DNA of 64,000 nucleotides from Ectocarpus siliculosus (Eukaryota; Sar; Phaeophyceae; Ectocarpales; Ectocarpaceae). The translations under genes and the position numbers were made by a program. The stretch is from the NCBI GenBank assembly GCA_000310025.1, contig FN649736.1, forward strand, positions 4,525,740 to 4,589,739. Direction: 5' to 3'. Shown piece after piece: positions 21,473 through 33,200 of the stretch. The notes beneath the pieces are model-generated. The model worked only from the letters and a program-made list of their open reading frames with translations, was not told the DNA's origin and did no database searches. Every line of letters starts with the position of its first letter. Position 1 is the stretch's first letter.

Positions 21473-22322
21473 GCCGTGACAACACAAGAGTCTCGACACT
21501 CGCATCACGACTTTCAGTAGTATTCTTATTTATTTATTTATTTATTTTATGTATTTTATTTTTGTTCTTCACTTCAAATCAGCGCTCACAGCACTAGTGC
21601 CGTTTATTCCAACCCGTGGTCACACAGAAGAGCCTCTCTCTACCCTCCCCTCCTGCGGTACTTCGCCTTGAATTTTGAATGCGAGAAGAGTTCAGCACTC
21701 TCTTCCTCTGTGTACACACGAACTAGCGCTATCCACTTGGCCAGGAGCGGAAGCGAGAGAAAAACTCACTTTGCAAGAAAAGCTCGCCTACGCCGGGATT
21801 CGAACCCCTGACCTGACCTCTAGAAGGTTACGATACATACAGTGGTATTTTTCCTGAGGCCGAATTTCGTTGTCCCTCCATAACTTTTGACTGAAGTGGA
21901 GAACAAAAAAAAAAATAACATGTTATTAACGCCCGCGAAGAGGCGCAAAAGAGTAGCGAGTCGGAAAAAAAAAAAAAAAGGGAAAATTATGCCTTTCGCC
22001 GGGGCTCGAACGTAAGTCCTGGGTCATTTTTGCACCATTTTTCTTTTTTTTTGCGTCGATTTTTTTTTTTTCTTTTTCTTTTTTTTGGTTGCAAACATGC
22101 GTCACGTCGAGTAAAACACCCCCAAACACCGCACAAACGCAGGTACCCTTCACCTACTGTACTGTATCACCCTACAGCAACTTTTGGCAACGAGCAACCG
22201 CACAAAATACGTGTATTCACACAAAAAAAAAAAAAACAGGTAAAAAAGATGAGAAAATGTGGCGAAAACAGGGGGAAAAAAGTCAGTGCTGGACAGCACA
22301 AGGAATACAAACGCATGCCTCT
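21473..22322. other. Low-complexity region with two tRNA-like B boxes
   Basis: Contains an ATTT microsatellite (about 21525-21548) and several long A or T runs (21905-22240). On the minus strand GTTCGAATC (21793-21801) and GTTCGAGCC (near 22003) each fit a pol III B box and each is followed by CCCGGCG. No complete tRNA folds, so these are most likely tRNA-derived SINE fragments. Confidence 0.45.
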
Positions 22323-25300
22323 CTACTTCCTCCACGTGTTCGGCGTCGGGCGCCTGTGGGACTTGAATTTCTTGTAGATCTCCTTGCCCGTGGGTCCAAG
22401 TGCACGTGCCTTCAGGTACACGAGGGCATGCGTGTAAGCCTTCTTGCAGTAAGCCTGGACTACCGCAATGGCCTGTCTATCCTTCTCCGGTCTAAAGCTC
22501 AACGGCACGTTTTTGCGCAAGCATTCCATCGAATATGTGCAGTTCTGGCGCGTCCAGTCCTTCGCACGGCCCCAAACGAGCTCGATGGGGTTGCACTCGC
22601 AGTGGTACTTGGGGAGCATCACGCAGACTCCCCCGTGCCGCCGCATCAACAGCACCAGACTAGAGTCAACTTCCTTGAAGTCTCGCTGCTCTCCCAGAAC
22701 ATGCTCCATGCTCATGCTGAGGTCCTTCTTCTCGCCCGTCCCCCCCAACTTCGACATGCCCTTCTTCAGCAACCCCCTCTCGAACAAGATCTGCCGCATC
22801 CCCTTCAGCTTCCCGACATACTCCGACGGTCGGAGGTGCTCGGCGTAGAAGGGGGGGTCGTCCCCCCTTTGGAAAACCAAGTGCTGTGTCGTGCCAGCTT
22901 TGAGGAGTGGCGTATCTTCCAGAATCGTCACGGCATCCATCGCCGCAAGCTCTTCTCCCTTTCTCACTCCACCGAAACCCACGTTCATCCCGCTCACCCT
23001 TGGCGCGCCGACCTCTAGGCAGTCATGGCAGGACGACCAGTCGAACAGGCACACAGGCTTGTGGTTGGGGTAGAGGACGGCCACCACATCCAGGACGTCG
23101 TTCGTGTGGTCCAGCATTTTCAGACCGGTCCAGTAGCCCTCCTTGTTCTTGCCGTACTCGAAGAGATGGAAGGACCAATAGTTGCCGTCGTCGTCGACAT
23201 GCAGCATGTCGATTGGCCGGTACTTCTCTGGTTTGATGTTCTCCCCTCGTCTAGCTGCAGCGGCCGACTCACGGCAACGTTTCTTCCGGTTGCTCTCGGC
23301 CTCAGCTACCTGGCTCGGCGACGCCGAAAAGAAGCCAACGTTGTGGATGATCGTTCCTGACACCATGATGCCCTGGCCGGGTGACTTCTTTATTACCACA
23401 CGCTGGTCTTTCCTGAACCACGCCCACTTCTGGTCGTCGTTGGCTGCCGAAGAAAGAAGAAGAAAACAGGGGCGGCCAAAAAAAAAAGAATCAGAGAGTG
23501 CAACAAAAACGTTCAGTACTCTGCTGTAATGTACAGTACTCCTACACAGTACTGCTGTATGTGCGAGACCACTGCACACAACCCAACCTTGTCGAAGTAT
23601 TTTTGCAACTTTAACTTCACGTGGTGGACGACAATTTTTGCATTGCTCTACAATATTTTTATGTTTTGACTTGACTTCCCACTAACCTCGGAAGATGCTC
23701 TCGTCCTGGTAGAGAAGCAAGGCCTTCTTCCCGTCCGGGTACGTTTTCTTGCTCTGTACTTTAGCTTGCAGGTCAGGCGACAGGTCCGCCAACGCCGATT
23801 GTAGATCGTCGACACTCACCCAGACACCGTCACCTTCCTGCATGCGGTCGGCCTCCGGCACTTCGTTCACATCAATGCCCCAGGCCTCGGCTTCCTCGTT
23901 CGGCACCGGAATCCACACGTCCATGCGGTCGCGAGCGTCGAACAGTTGCGGCAGAAAGTCGTTGTTCCGGTACTTGAGGGTCTCCGGGTCGTCGTGGCCG
24001 TCGAAGTAGAGACCCTTTTTGGCACCGTGGTACTCGCACCCTAGCTTCTTCAGCCATGCCGTTGCTGTAGACAGGGAGATGAAACGCTTCCCGGGAACGG
24101 GGGGCTCGCCATCTTTCTCTGTTGGTTCTTCCCGCCGCACTCTCAAGCCGTCGAAAGGGTCGAAGTCCTCCGTCTCCAGCGCCTCCAGCTTGGGCATGAT
24201 GGTCTTGTTGATCCACTTGCGGAAATCTTCTGCCGTCTTGTTGGCTTCACCGCCTCAGTATGCCGCAGTTGTCCAGCATCCACTGCTTCACCAGCTTTTG
24301 GATGCCTTCGTCGAGCTCCAGGAGAAAGGTCCGCTGGAAGCGACCTTTTTCTGGCGGCTTGATTTTGCCGCGTGCTAGAAAACCATGCTCCCAGTCGTTT
24401 ACGGTTCCAATGCTTCGTCTGCCCACTCGTGCGGCAGCTGCTAGCGCATCGGTGCGGTTGACCCCGTCTTGCTGGAGAAGGTACAGATGGAGCAACGTCA
24501 TGGCCTGTTGAACCACGTGGGCCAGCTGGTAGTTGGACAGGGCAGCCCCCGGTGCGCTTGCCTCGTCCTGTGGAGAATGCCGGAGGGAGAGAGCGAGGGT
24601 GTGGGGACGGGGGGGTCAAACAACTGTTGTCGATGAAATGAACGTTACAGTATTGCTTTCGGATGTGCACTGCACAGCAGAGGCGCCCATGGTGCTGGGC
24701 GGACGCAGCAGCAACTTAACAGCAGTGTTTTACAGCAGTATACTTATTCGAGTGGTGACACTGTACACAGCAGTACAGTGGTTAAAGGAGAAAGTAGTTT
24801 GCGGCAGTACATTACTGCTGTACAGCAGTTCTTTACACACTCAAAAAAAACACTCACATCTTCCAGTGCCGCTGCCGCACTGATGGCCTTCTGCGCATCC
24901 CTCAACACGGTATCAAAATACTCGATGCTGTCCGCGCGAAATTCATCCGCCGCCGCCTCAACCGCCCGTGCTCTGAGATCTGCCTCGCGAGCACGCTTGA
25001 TCTTTTTTCTAGCCTGCGATGTGTTGTACGTGCCCTTGTTCATGTACCTCTTCATCGCCTCATCGGCCATCTCAGGCTCAGTTGCCTTCCACGCCCGCAA
25101 CAATTCTGCCAGCGTCCCAGCTTGAAGTTCGAGTGCGCCTGGAAAGGCTTTGACGAGCTCCTCGCGCAGCATGGTAGCTCTTTCTCGCCGGGCCCTCTTT
25201 CCTAGGCTTCCTTTCTTCCTCCCGGCGCCCTCTCTGGCGCCGCCGCACCCTTCTCGCAACCTTTCGGCGCCTCCAACACCAGGTTCTTGAAGAGAACCAG

Positions 25301-25643
25301 GTGCGGGAGCTGCAAGTCTGACACCCGTTGTAACCCGGGAGGGTGGTTGCTGGATCGCTTCATGCTGGATGGTCTTTGCTGCAAGGTCTAAACCATGTTT
25401 GGCGCTGTGATGGTTCTGCATGCTTGAGACTCGGCGGGCTCTGTCTCTGCCACGTGCACTCTTCGTGGTGAACGTCCGGCTGTGCCACTGAAGTAACGGC
25501 TGGCCGGCCTGGCTGCTGTGTCTTGCTTTCAGACCAATGCGGTACTTTCGTGGAGCCCCTCTGTGCACCTCGAGTTCTCCGAGCTCGTACTCAGCAGGCA
25601 GAGTTCCCTTCACATGCAGCAGCGCATCTGTATCGGGGTCCAT
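22323..25643 (-). pseudogene. DDE transposase, IS630/Tc1-mariner-like, three exons, one frameshift
   Basis: Cut-and-paste transposase. Exon 1 (to a GTGAGT donor near 24860) has a basic AT-hook-like GRKKGSLGKRARR and a charged helix. Exon 2 (acceptor near 24570, donor at 23686) carries a helix-turn-helix-like region (NRTDALAAAARVGRRSIG) and ends at YQDESIF, the first catalytic Asp. Exon 3 (from 23443) continues ANDDQKWAWF, then LFDWSSCHD (second Asp) and CNPIELVWGRAK (catalytic Glu). It stops at 22323-22325. Near 24240 the frame shifts: one frame ends at a TGA while the next opens with ANKTAEDFRKW. The start ATG at 25643 is a choice; an ATG at the MLREEL motif is also possible. Family assignment rests on the DDE spacing and motifs. 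Confidence 0.75.
23510..23560. repeat. CAGTACTGCTGT words in transposase intron 2
   Basis: Three close copies of CAGTACT followed by CTGCTGT or similar. The same words fill intron 1 (24640-24840). They may be binding or subterminal repeats of the element. Confidence 0.5.
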
Positions 25644-26303
25644 GGTCCCGCCCAAGATCTGTGGCAAAAGCGTACCCTGCACGCCCTGAGAAATTTGAAA
25701 TTTTCCTCTGCTATGCAGACGCTCGGAGGTTCCAACCAAACGTTTTTAGAACCCATTTTTTGCGGGGATTCCAAAAATGGAACTTTTTTTTGCGGCAAAA
25801 AAAGTCTTCGTCGTCGATTGCGCGTTTTTCCTATTTCTCGCCGATTCTATGAAAACGGCCAACCCAGCGTAGCTCGTGCCCATCTAATTTGCCGCAGCCA
25901 AAAGTGTGTTCATTCGAAAGCTCTCGTTCATAGCTTTCACATGATATATAGTTTGCTGTGTGAATCGTCTGCATAGTGGAGATATTAATCAATTGTGCCT
26001 GGGCTGGGGGCCGGAAAAATACCATGCTTGGAATTTTTTGCTCTGGTTCACTTTTGCCTCCACAACCCGAGAATCCCACTGCTGTATCTCGACCTACAAG
26101 ACTCCAATCAACAAACCAGCACTGGCAGAAGTGCGTGGAAGATGCTGTGACAGCACAACTAAGTCGACACTCGTACGACTTCTATGTACAGTCGGCGTCT
26201 GGTCCATACTGCCGTAGAAATACAAAAATCGAGCCATTTTCTTTTTTCCATACTAATAACAAGAAATGTATCACGTCACGACGACCATCCTGTGAGTATA
26301 TAG
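25644..26303. other. Stretch between transposase and element B
   Basis: No coding signal. 26261-26302 (AAGAAATGTATCACGTCACG and following) is about 90% identical to 34483-34525, so it is part of a dispersed repeat that abuts element B. Confidence 0.4.
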
Positions 26304-26960
26304 ATAACATGATCATGACCCGATCATGACTCGGTTATGACATGACTCGGTCATGATCGGGTCATGATCCAGTCATCGAGATGGAGTCATTGATCGAGGT
26401 CATGTTTCGGTCACGGCCCTACATAGGTCAGGACAAACCCACCGAGTCATAGCCAGTTCATGACTCGGTCAGGACTAACGCAATCCTGGGGCTCCTACGC
26501 AACAGATTATTATCTGGTTTGGCATGGACATTAAACCGGCTAAAAACCTTGCACTAACCCCAACCCTAACCCCAAACCCACACGAAAGGTGGTGGGTTGA
26601 CGCTGGGTGGATAAGCTCTAGGTGGGGGTGCCGCCATCATCGGTGCTACTGCAGGCTGGCGTTGATTCAATCAATCTAGACAGGCCATCGGGTCATGGTT
26701 GAGTCACGATGGGGTGATGACAAGATCATTTCTCGGTCATGGTGCATTCACTGTGACCCAGTCATGACACAATGACCACTCGGTATGATCCAGCAGTCTG
26801 GCCGAACATTCCCCCGAAAGTGAAACAACGAACTAAGTCATGGCCGAGCCATGACTCGGTCCATGATCCGACCATGCTCCGGTCGGTGAGAGCCGAGTCA
26901 GGATTATGACCAAGTCATGACCGGGTCATGATCGGGTCACAGTCATGACCCGATCATGAT
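26304..26960. repeat. GTCATGAC palindrome array around a telomere-like core (element B)
   Basis: The left arm (26304-26480) and right arm (26685-26960) are built of TCATGACC, GGTCATGA, GATCATGAC and ACTCGGTCATG words, again centred on CATG. The middle (26490-26627) aligns with that of element A: CTCCTA, TTTGG, GGCATG, telomere-like CTAACCCC, then a 20-mer at 26566-26585 differing by one base from element A, and GTTGACGCTGGGTGG. The arms share no word with element A beyond CATG. Confidence 0.8.
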
Positions 26961-26996
26961 TACGATCAACGAGCTAACCAAGAAATGTCACTCATT

Positions 26997-27123
26997 GAGA
27001 GCTTCAAGGCTTTCTGTTGAACTTTGCATCGTGAGCTTTTGACCGCAATGTACAGAGCCTGAGAGCTTCAAGGTATTCTGTTGAGCGTTGCATCTTCATC
27101 TTTTGACCACAATGTACAGAACC
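26997..27123 (+). repeat. Tandem repeat, 2 x 64 bp
   Basis: Both units begin GAGAGCTTCAAGG and end near AATGTACAGA. They directly follow element B. Confidence 0.85.
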
Positions 27124-27239
27124 AAACAAGCGGATTCTTCGTACCTTGATTTGGGTCTCCGGTCTCCCCCTCCCTCAGAGAACAGTCCAAGGGAGAAAGA
27201 GGGCGGGGAAGACGACGCTGCTTCTCCTTAGACGCGCAA

Positions 27240-28862
27240 AAAATATACGATACAGTATGGAGAAATGGGCGGTGGAAACAATTGTCCATTTAGTCTATGG
27301 GATAAAGGGGAAGGGGAAATGTGGAGAGCTGATGAAGATGACAGTACGAAAAGTGCTGTCATGATGTAGACTAATGATAGACGGAGAACTGGCAAACATT
27401 TTCAACGCTGAACAGGGGGTGCCACAAGGTTGCATCTTGTCCCCAACATTGTTCCAGGTGTTCATCAACGATCTGTTGAAAGTTGTAGAGGCAGTCGGGA
27501 AGGAAGTAAAGGTAGGGGACACGGAAACAATGGTGTCGGGAATGCTGTTTGCGGATGATTTTGTTGGGATGTCTGACACCCCTGAGGGACTTAACTGCAG
27601 ATTGAGGCAGCGAAGGATTTTGCTTTACGTGGAGATTGTCTGCCAACGTTACGAACAATGCAGTCATCATGGCATGCAACGAGGACCGGAAGAACCTAGT
27701 AGAGTATAGATGGAAGTGGGAGTTCGAGGAGCTCGCAGTAGTGGATTAGTACACCTATGTCGGAGTAAAGATCGCAAAAGACTGCAGATGAAATGCACGC
27801 ATCATTTCCAAGGTTCCGGCAAAGGGCAAAGCACGAGCAGGGAAACTGCACCCAATACTCGCAAACCGGCACCTCAATACACGCATGGAATTGGCAGCTT
27901 TGAAGAGCGTAATCGTACCGTCGCTAGAGTACGCCGGAGAAGTATGGGAAGGAAATAAGAAGGTAGTCAAAGAGCTCGAGGCGGCGCAGATTGAAAGCAG
28001 CAAAAATCATTCTAGGACGCTCCAAGCGTACAACAAGTAATGCAGCCGTTACGGCAGAACTGGGGATCCAATCCGTACGATGGGGAAGAGACGCGAGGAA
28101 AGCTAAAATGGCAGTACCGCATGGAGGGTAAGGGAGAGGAAAGGTTGCCGAGACTAACTTGGGAGGCGAAGTGAGTAAATCGAGAAGGTTTTGTAGACAA
28201 CCCGTGGATGAAAGAATATGTAGATGACGTATTTAAGGAGTTCGAAATGGACGACGGTGATATACGGGAAACAGAAGTGGACTACATAGAGGGGTTCAAG
28301 GAGAAGATATACGTTGCTTTTGCCGAGAGAGAAAAACAGAATCTAACCAAAGAAACAAGGATCCGGAGGTCTACATGTTTACGAAGAAGGAATACGGTTC
28401 AAGGACTACCTACATGGAGATTGAATGCAGGGACAAAGCTGAAGATCAACTTTAGGGCGGGGGACATGGGCCTTCGAGAACGTAGACGAAGATTTTGGAA
28501 AAGGTAGACGATGAAGACAGATTCAAATGCGAATGCGGCTCCGAGTGCGAAAACCGGGTTAATGTGGTGGCGGGTGGTCTGTTGTAGTACAAAAATGAGA
28601 GGGAAGCGTACATGACGGAGCTGGGAAAAGTAAGAAGATACAGGGAGATGTTTAAGGCATGGAATGTCCAGGAGAAGACGGTGGTAGCCGTACTGGAGCA
28701 TAGGAAGTTTGGTTGATAAGGCCGGGAAGTGATATCGATAGGATAGATTTTAGTAGGGAACTGTTTTTGAGCCACCTTTGGCAAGTAGGAACGAACGATT
28801 GGCCATCGGTGATCGTCCCTGTGGGAACAATGCCCCGTCCTCTCGAGGACGCGTGGTCAAAG
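27240..28862 (+). pseudogene. Decayed LINE (non-LTR) reverse transcriptase
   Basis: Reverse transcriptase motifs appear in one frame: QGVPQGCILSPTLF and FINDLL, then the active-site box MLFADDFVGMSD. Downstream, in shifting frames, come YTYVGVKIAKDC, then IVPSLEYAGEVWEGN and a C-terminal Cys pair (FKCECGSE). Stops and frameshifts interrupt it every few hundred bases, so it is dead. The 5' half, including any endonuclease, is missing. The 3' end (28735-28890) has an inverted second copy at 38495-38650. Confidence 0.8.
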
Positions 28863-28895
28863 GTCTAGCCGCTGAGACATGCAAAACATAAGAGT

Positions 28896-28918
28896 CCCCC
28901 CCCCCCCCCCCCCCCCCC
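28896..28918 (+). repeat. Poly-C run of 23 bases
   Basis: An uninterrupted homopolymer just after the LINE 3' end. Its length is likely unreliable in the assembly. Confidence 0.9.
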
Positions 28919-30222
28919 GATGAGTAACCTGTGTTTGCGTGCCGGAAACGGACAACAAGTTAGACCCATGTTGGTCTACGAAACGAAGACAATGCATGTG
29001 TTGCTCAATAGCAGACACAGAGCAGACGTTCTTCTTTAGAACCCACTCTGGGACAGTGGGTGCGCCTTGCGAAAATCCGCCTGACGGACATTCTTCAATT
29101 AACGTCGGATCATGAGGGAAGCAACCAAGAGAAACAAAAAATACACGGCCGGGGTTGATCCCTGTGACATCAGCTACCACAGCTAGCTGCCAGGCCGTGC
29201 CGTATTTGCGCATTTGATGCAAGATTGGAATCTGACTGCCTCGGCAGACAAGCGTCTTGATTAGCGCTAGATGTTGATCCCGAGCCTGGTAGATACGGAC
29301 ACGCAAGAAGGAGTTCGCCCCCCTATCGTAGGATGAGCCTCGGTTTCCGACCGCACGACGATATTTCTACCCCTCACCCCGTCCGTGGTGCTTTTTCATG
29401 GTTTCCAACCCCCCATGTTGCTAAGCCAATCAAACTGCATCCATAATCAGCAACGTGGCAAGATACGTCTTGCTCCGACGACGGCAATGGAGTCGGATCG
29501 AACGCACACCATCCATGACGTTGTCAAACTAAGCGTCATGTGGGCTAACGAACAACGCGTGTCACACTCACCGTTCCTAAATTCCTAAAAATACATTGTC
29601 TATCATCAAGTTATCATCAAATGAACACAGACAACCGCCACAAAACGAAGCATTCTTCATGGAACGAGTCTTCCCTCCTCCCGACTCCCCACCACTTCTT
29701 CCAGATGCGATGAAACTCTACTGTAGCTAGAACGCACAGCACATGCCACTGCGGCGTGAATTCCAGAAGTATTTCTTGTCAGTCCTACTCCCCTTTGCCC
29801 ATCTACATTTCATAGAGAATCGACATTACTACGGTACTCCGGCGTGCGTTCATACATGGTTCCACACCCTCCCCTTTACCCCCCTGCGCCCGTGCGGTTT
29901 ATGTACGTTACAATCCCCCGCAAGCGTATGTGAAAAACGTTCTTTTGAGGCGATGCTCGGGAAACAAGATATACGCAGAAGATGGGACCGAGATGGCGCA
30001 ATCTAACCTCGAACCTTATACCCCAACAACACCAATTCCCAATGTCCCTTTCCGGCACAAACGGTTATTATCCAAGCCGTCCATGAAAGGGAAAAACACA
30101 CACACACGGGTTCCCTCGCGGAAGGGCGCGAATACGTTGAGAAAAGGGATAACGCGACTGAAGTGAGGCCGGGATCCCGTGATGATTGAGCGTGGCGGCC
30201 GTAGGGGGTGGCACCGCGGTAT
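28919..30222. other. Intergenic stretch downstream of the membrane-protein gene
   Basis: No exon, repeat family or RNA gene could be supported here on either strand. Confidence 0.35.
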
Positions 30223-33200
30223 TTAGGCGTTGGGAGCAGCGACTGCCTGTGCCTCCACGCTGGCCGACTCCACTTTGCGTTCTTCGATGTCACCCTTGCC
30301 CTTGCTCCACGCGCTGACGTCGCCACAGAAGTCGTTCTGGTCGATGGTTTCGGGGGTGGTGTAGTACATGGCTGCATGGAGTGGGCAGGCAAACGCATGT
30401 ACGGTAGAGAGGTAGAGGACCGAGCTGTGAAGAAGCATGGTTGCACATTCGAAAAATATGGATGCAGCTGAGGTACCCTCGGGGGAGTGGCAGTGTTCAG
30501 AATAACGTTGTTCGGTAGGAGGGACCAGAAGGGGGCGGCGGGGGGGGTCGTGGCGTCTCACGCGGTATCGCCCATGGATGTGTTTACAACGCAGTCGTGT
30601 GTGTTGTGTCGTCATGCGGAGGAGAAACGGAAGGATCGTTTCGTACAGCCGCGTGGACTATGATGTCGTAGGGCCGACGGGAAGGGGGGGGGGCAGGAGA
30701 ATCACACGTGCGGCGCTCGTTGTGATGGACTCTATATGGAAGATTCTCTGGAACGAGGGATTTGCTGCTGCTCTGGTTGGAGTATGGCTGTCCAAACGAT
30801 CAAAGTGCGTTGGAGGACAACCAAGAGTTTCCGTCGAAGCGCACGGGAATAGACCAAGTCTGCACAGAACGGGAACAGAGCATTGGGAACCGCTTTCCTT
30901 TGTACGAGCAACACGAGCAACGACTAAACTGGACACTTCCGACGATAGCAAGCTTTGGGAGGAAGAGAGGAAGCTGACTGGCGACAATCGAGAAGGCTGT
31001 GCAACTGAATGCTGACAGTGCTCCAAGTAGTTCGAGAAACGAACAAACACGCAAGAGCGGCGACGACGAGCTCAATGCGGGTGAAGCCTGTGCGGGTCTA
31101 AACCAGTGCTTGTAGAACGCCCGCCTTTCGACACGCGGCACCAACTGAAAGGCAGCTTGGTTGCTTACCATCGAGGTACATGGGGAACAGGCCGAGTCCG
31201 ACAACGTAGGCGACGGCCTGAGCGGCGAAGCCGGCGTAGCGGTCGACGATGTTGGTGGAAGTCGAACTCATCGTCACTTGGGACAGCACCTAATACGGAG
31301 AATGGGGGGATCACAACGGTCGCCATGAATCAAACATTAGACCTGTACGTGTTGGCCAAATAACGACTGCTGCGGAATTTCAAAGAGTTGAAAGTGCGGG
31401 GTCCAAGCATGATAGGGATGAATACCTCGTCGACATGGTCTGGGGGAAGGGCCGTTAGAATTTTACCGTTGCTGCTCGTTCCATCGTACAGATTTCGTGC
31501 CCCCTCCACGCGTGCCTGTAATCACCCTCTGGAGTTCCATTAAGAGTATAGCGAACTCTACTTCCTAACACGCGTTTGATGATCTCTTGCTTCGTTAACC
31601 CCCTCACCTGAATGCAGATGCTGAGGACAAGCACGAACCACGCGGCGAACTGGAACGCCTGAAGACCTTTGGCGTTTTCCCCGCTCCCGCTGGAAGGTTT
31701 CTGCTCGACAACAGGAAGAAAAGTGAGTTTGAACGAGGCTTAGTTTGCGATTGATCGACGAACCAGTGCAGGCAGCAGCGGCATCAACAACATCTTGAGG
31801 TGTCGCTTAACTTTGACAATGAAGAACAGCGACGGCATCATAAGCAAAGCAACAAGAAAAACCAACGAACAACCACCAACAGCCAACCAAAACACCACTC
31901 CTCTTCCTCTGCTAACGTTGAACCGCGAAACAAGCACGGGCACGTTGTTGAGCGTCAAAAAGAACCAAGTTGTCTACTTGCCAGAATTTGGAAGTGAGTT
32001 GGAGGGCCCAGAAAACTAAGAACCGTAGCTTCCAACATTTTGGAAAGTTTCCAGATATTTTGCCTTCGAACTCGCTTCTCTTTCCCCCACAATTTGGAAA
32101 CGTTCCAATTTTTTGGAAAATAGCGAACGCCCCTTTAGACTCGAGGACTTGCCTGGGTGGCGCGGACCATGATGTAGCAGCCGAGGACAAGCTGGAAGGC
32201 ACCGAAGGCTATGGCCAGTCTCGAGTACGTGACGAGCAACGGGCCGCTCAAGAAAATGGCGCCGAGGGGAGAGGACAGCCGGTCCTCGTCCACCTATGCG
32301 TCGTGCGCGTGAGCATGTTTGTGGTGAGATTCCAATCGTGCGATTTGTTTCTGGCGGAGGGGGGTATCTTGAGGGTGCTCGACATCATGGTGTTGCCCCG
32401 TTGAACGTTGCTGAACCTCGGCGTTAGGGTGAGGAGGGTTGATACTCGCCGACCACGCTGAGCCGAGCCAAAGACCGAGGAGCGAGGGCGACGGAAATGG
32501 AGCCAGGGTACCTACCAACAACTGAGGTTTCAAGGTTAAAAAATGAAAACCTTGCTACTGATCTCTTGTGCCTTCACGTTGAGAACCAGGGAGTCAGTGG
32601 GATGGCAAGTCCCAACAGAACGAGTAATCTAGGAGCACGCGACGGGAACACGCCCCGCGAAACCAACGGGGCGACGGTAGTGTTTGCTTCCGACCGTTTT
32701 GACACAAAAGCACAGTTGCTCTTTTTGCTTGTTTACTTATTGAGCCATCAAGCGGCAGGACGGAGGCCTTAGACCGAGGTAATAGGTCGCCGCGCTTTTA
32801 AAACAAACGCCGTCATAAGCGGTCGATGGTCGCCTGCCAGTGTCCAAACCTGAATAATCGTAAACTCACAGTAGACGGCTGGATGCGGAAGTGAAGTTAC
32901 TGCCAATGTATCCATGCAGAACACAATCACGTATAGCTTGCCCGAGGACGATAACACCAACATGTAAATCTGCGTTCAATCGGTTAAATCTTGAGTCTGT
33001 TCAACGCTCCGAGAAACGATCCTGCGAGTTGAACGGATCGTACTCGTTGTCTAATCGGTGAGGGAAAGAAAAGGGCAATGTCCAAACCTTGTCGAAGACG
33101 TAGGCCCCGAGAGCGAGCTGCACAGTGCCGGCGAGGAGCGTGAGCAGGCCAACAAACATGAGGGCCGTCTTGTAGAAGCCGCGATTGAAGCCCACCCACT

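Noticed and set aside
22468-23018. Plus-strand frames across the transposase
   Set aside because: Shadows; the minus strand carries the complete DDE motifs.
17761-26960. Palindrome arrays as CRISPR
   Set aside because: Repeats are 8-10 bases, irregularly spaced, have no uniform spacers and no cas genes, and the DNA is eukaryotic.
30208-30471. Plus-strand frame at the end of the membrane-protein gene
   Set aside because: Antisense shadow of the last exon, which ends in a proper stop at 30223 and joins in phase.
31740-31958. Hydrophobic minus-strand frame inside an intron of the membrane-protein gene
   Set aside because: Arises from A/C-rich plus-strand sequence, and the exons on either side already join in frame without it.
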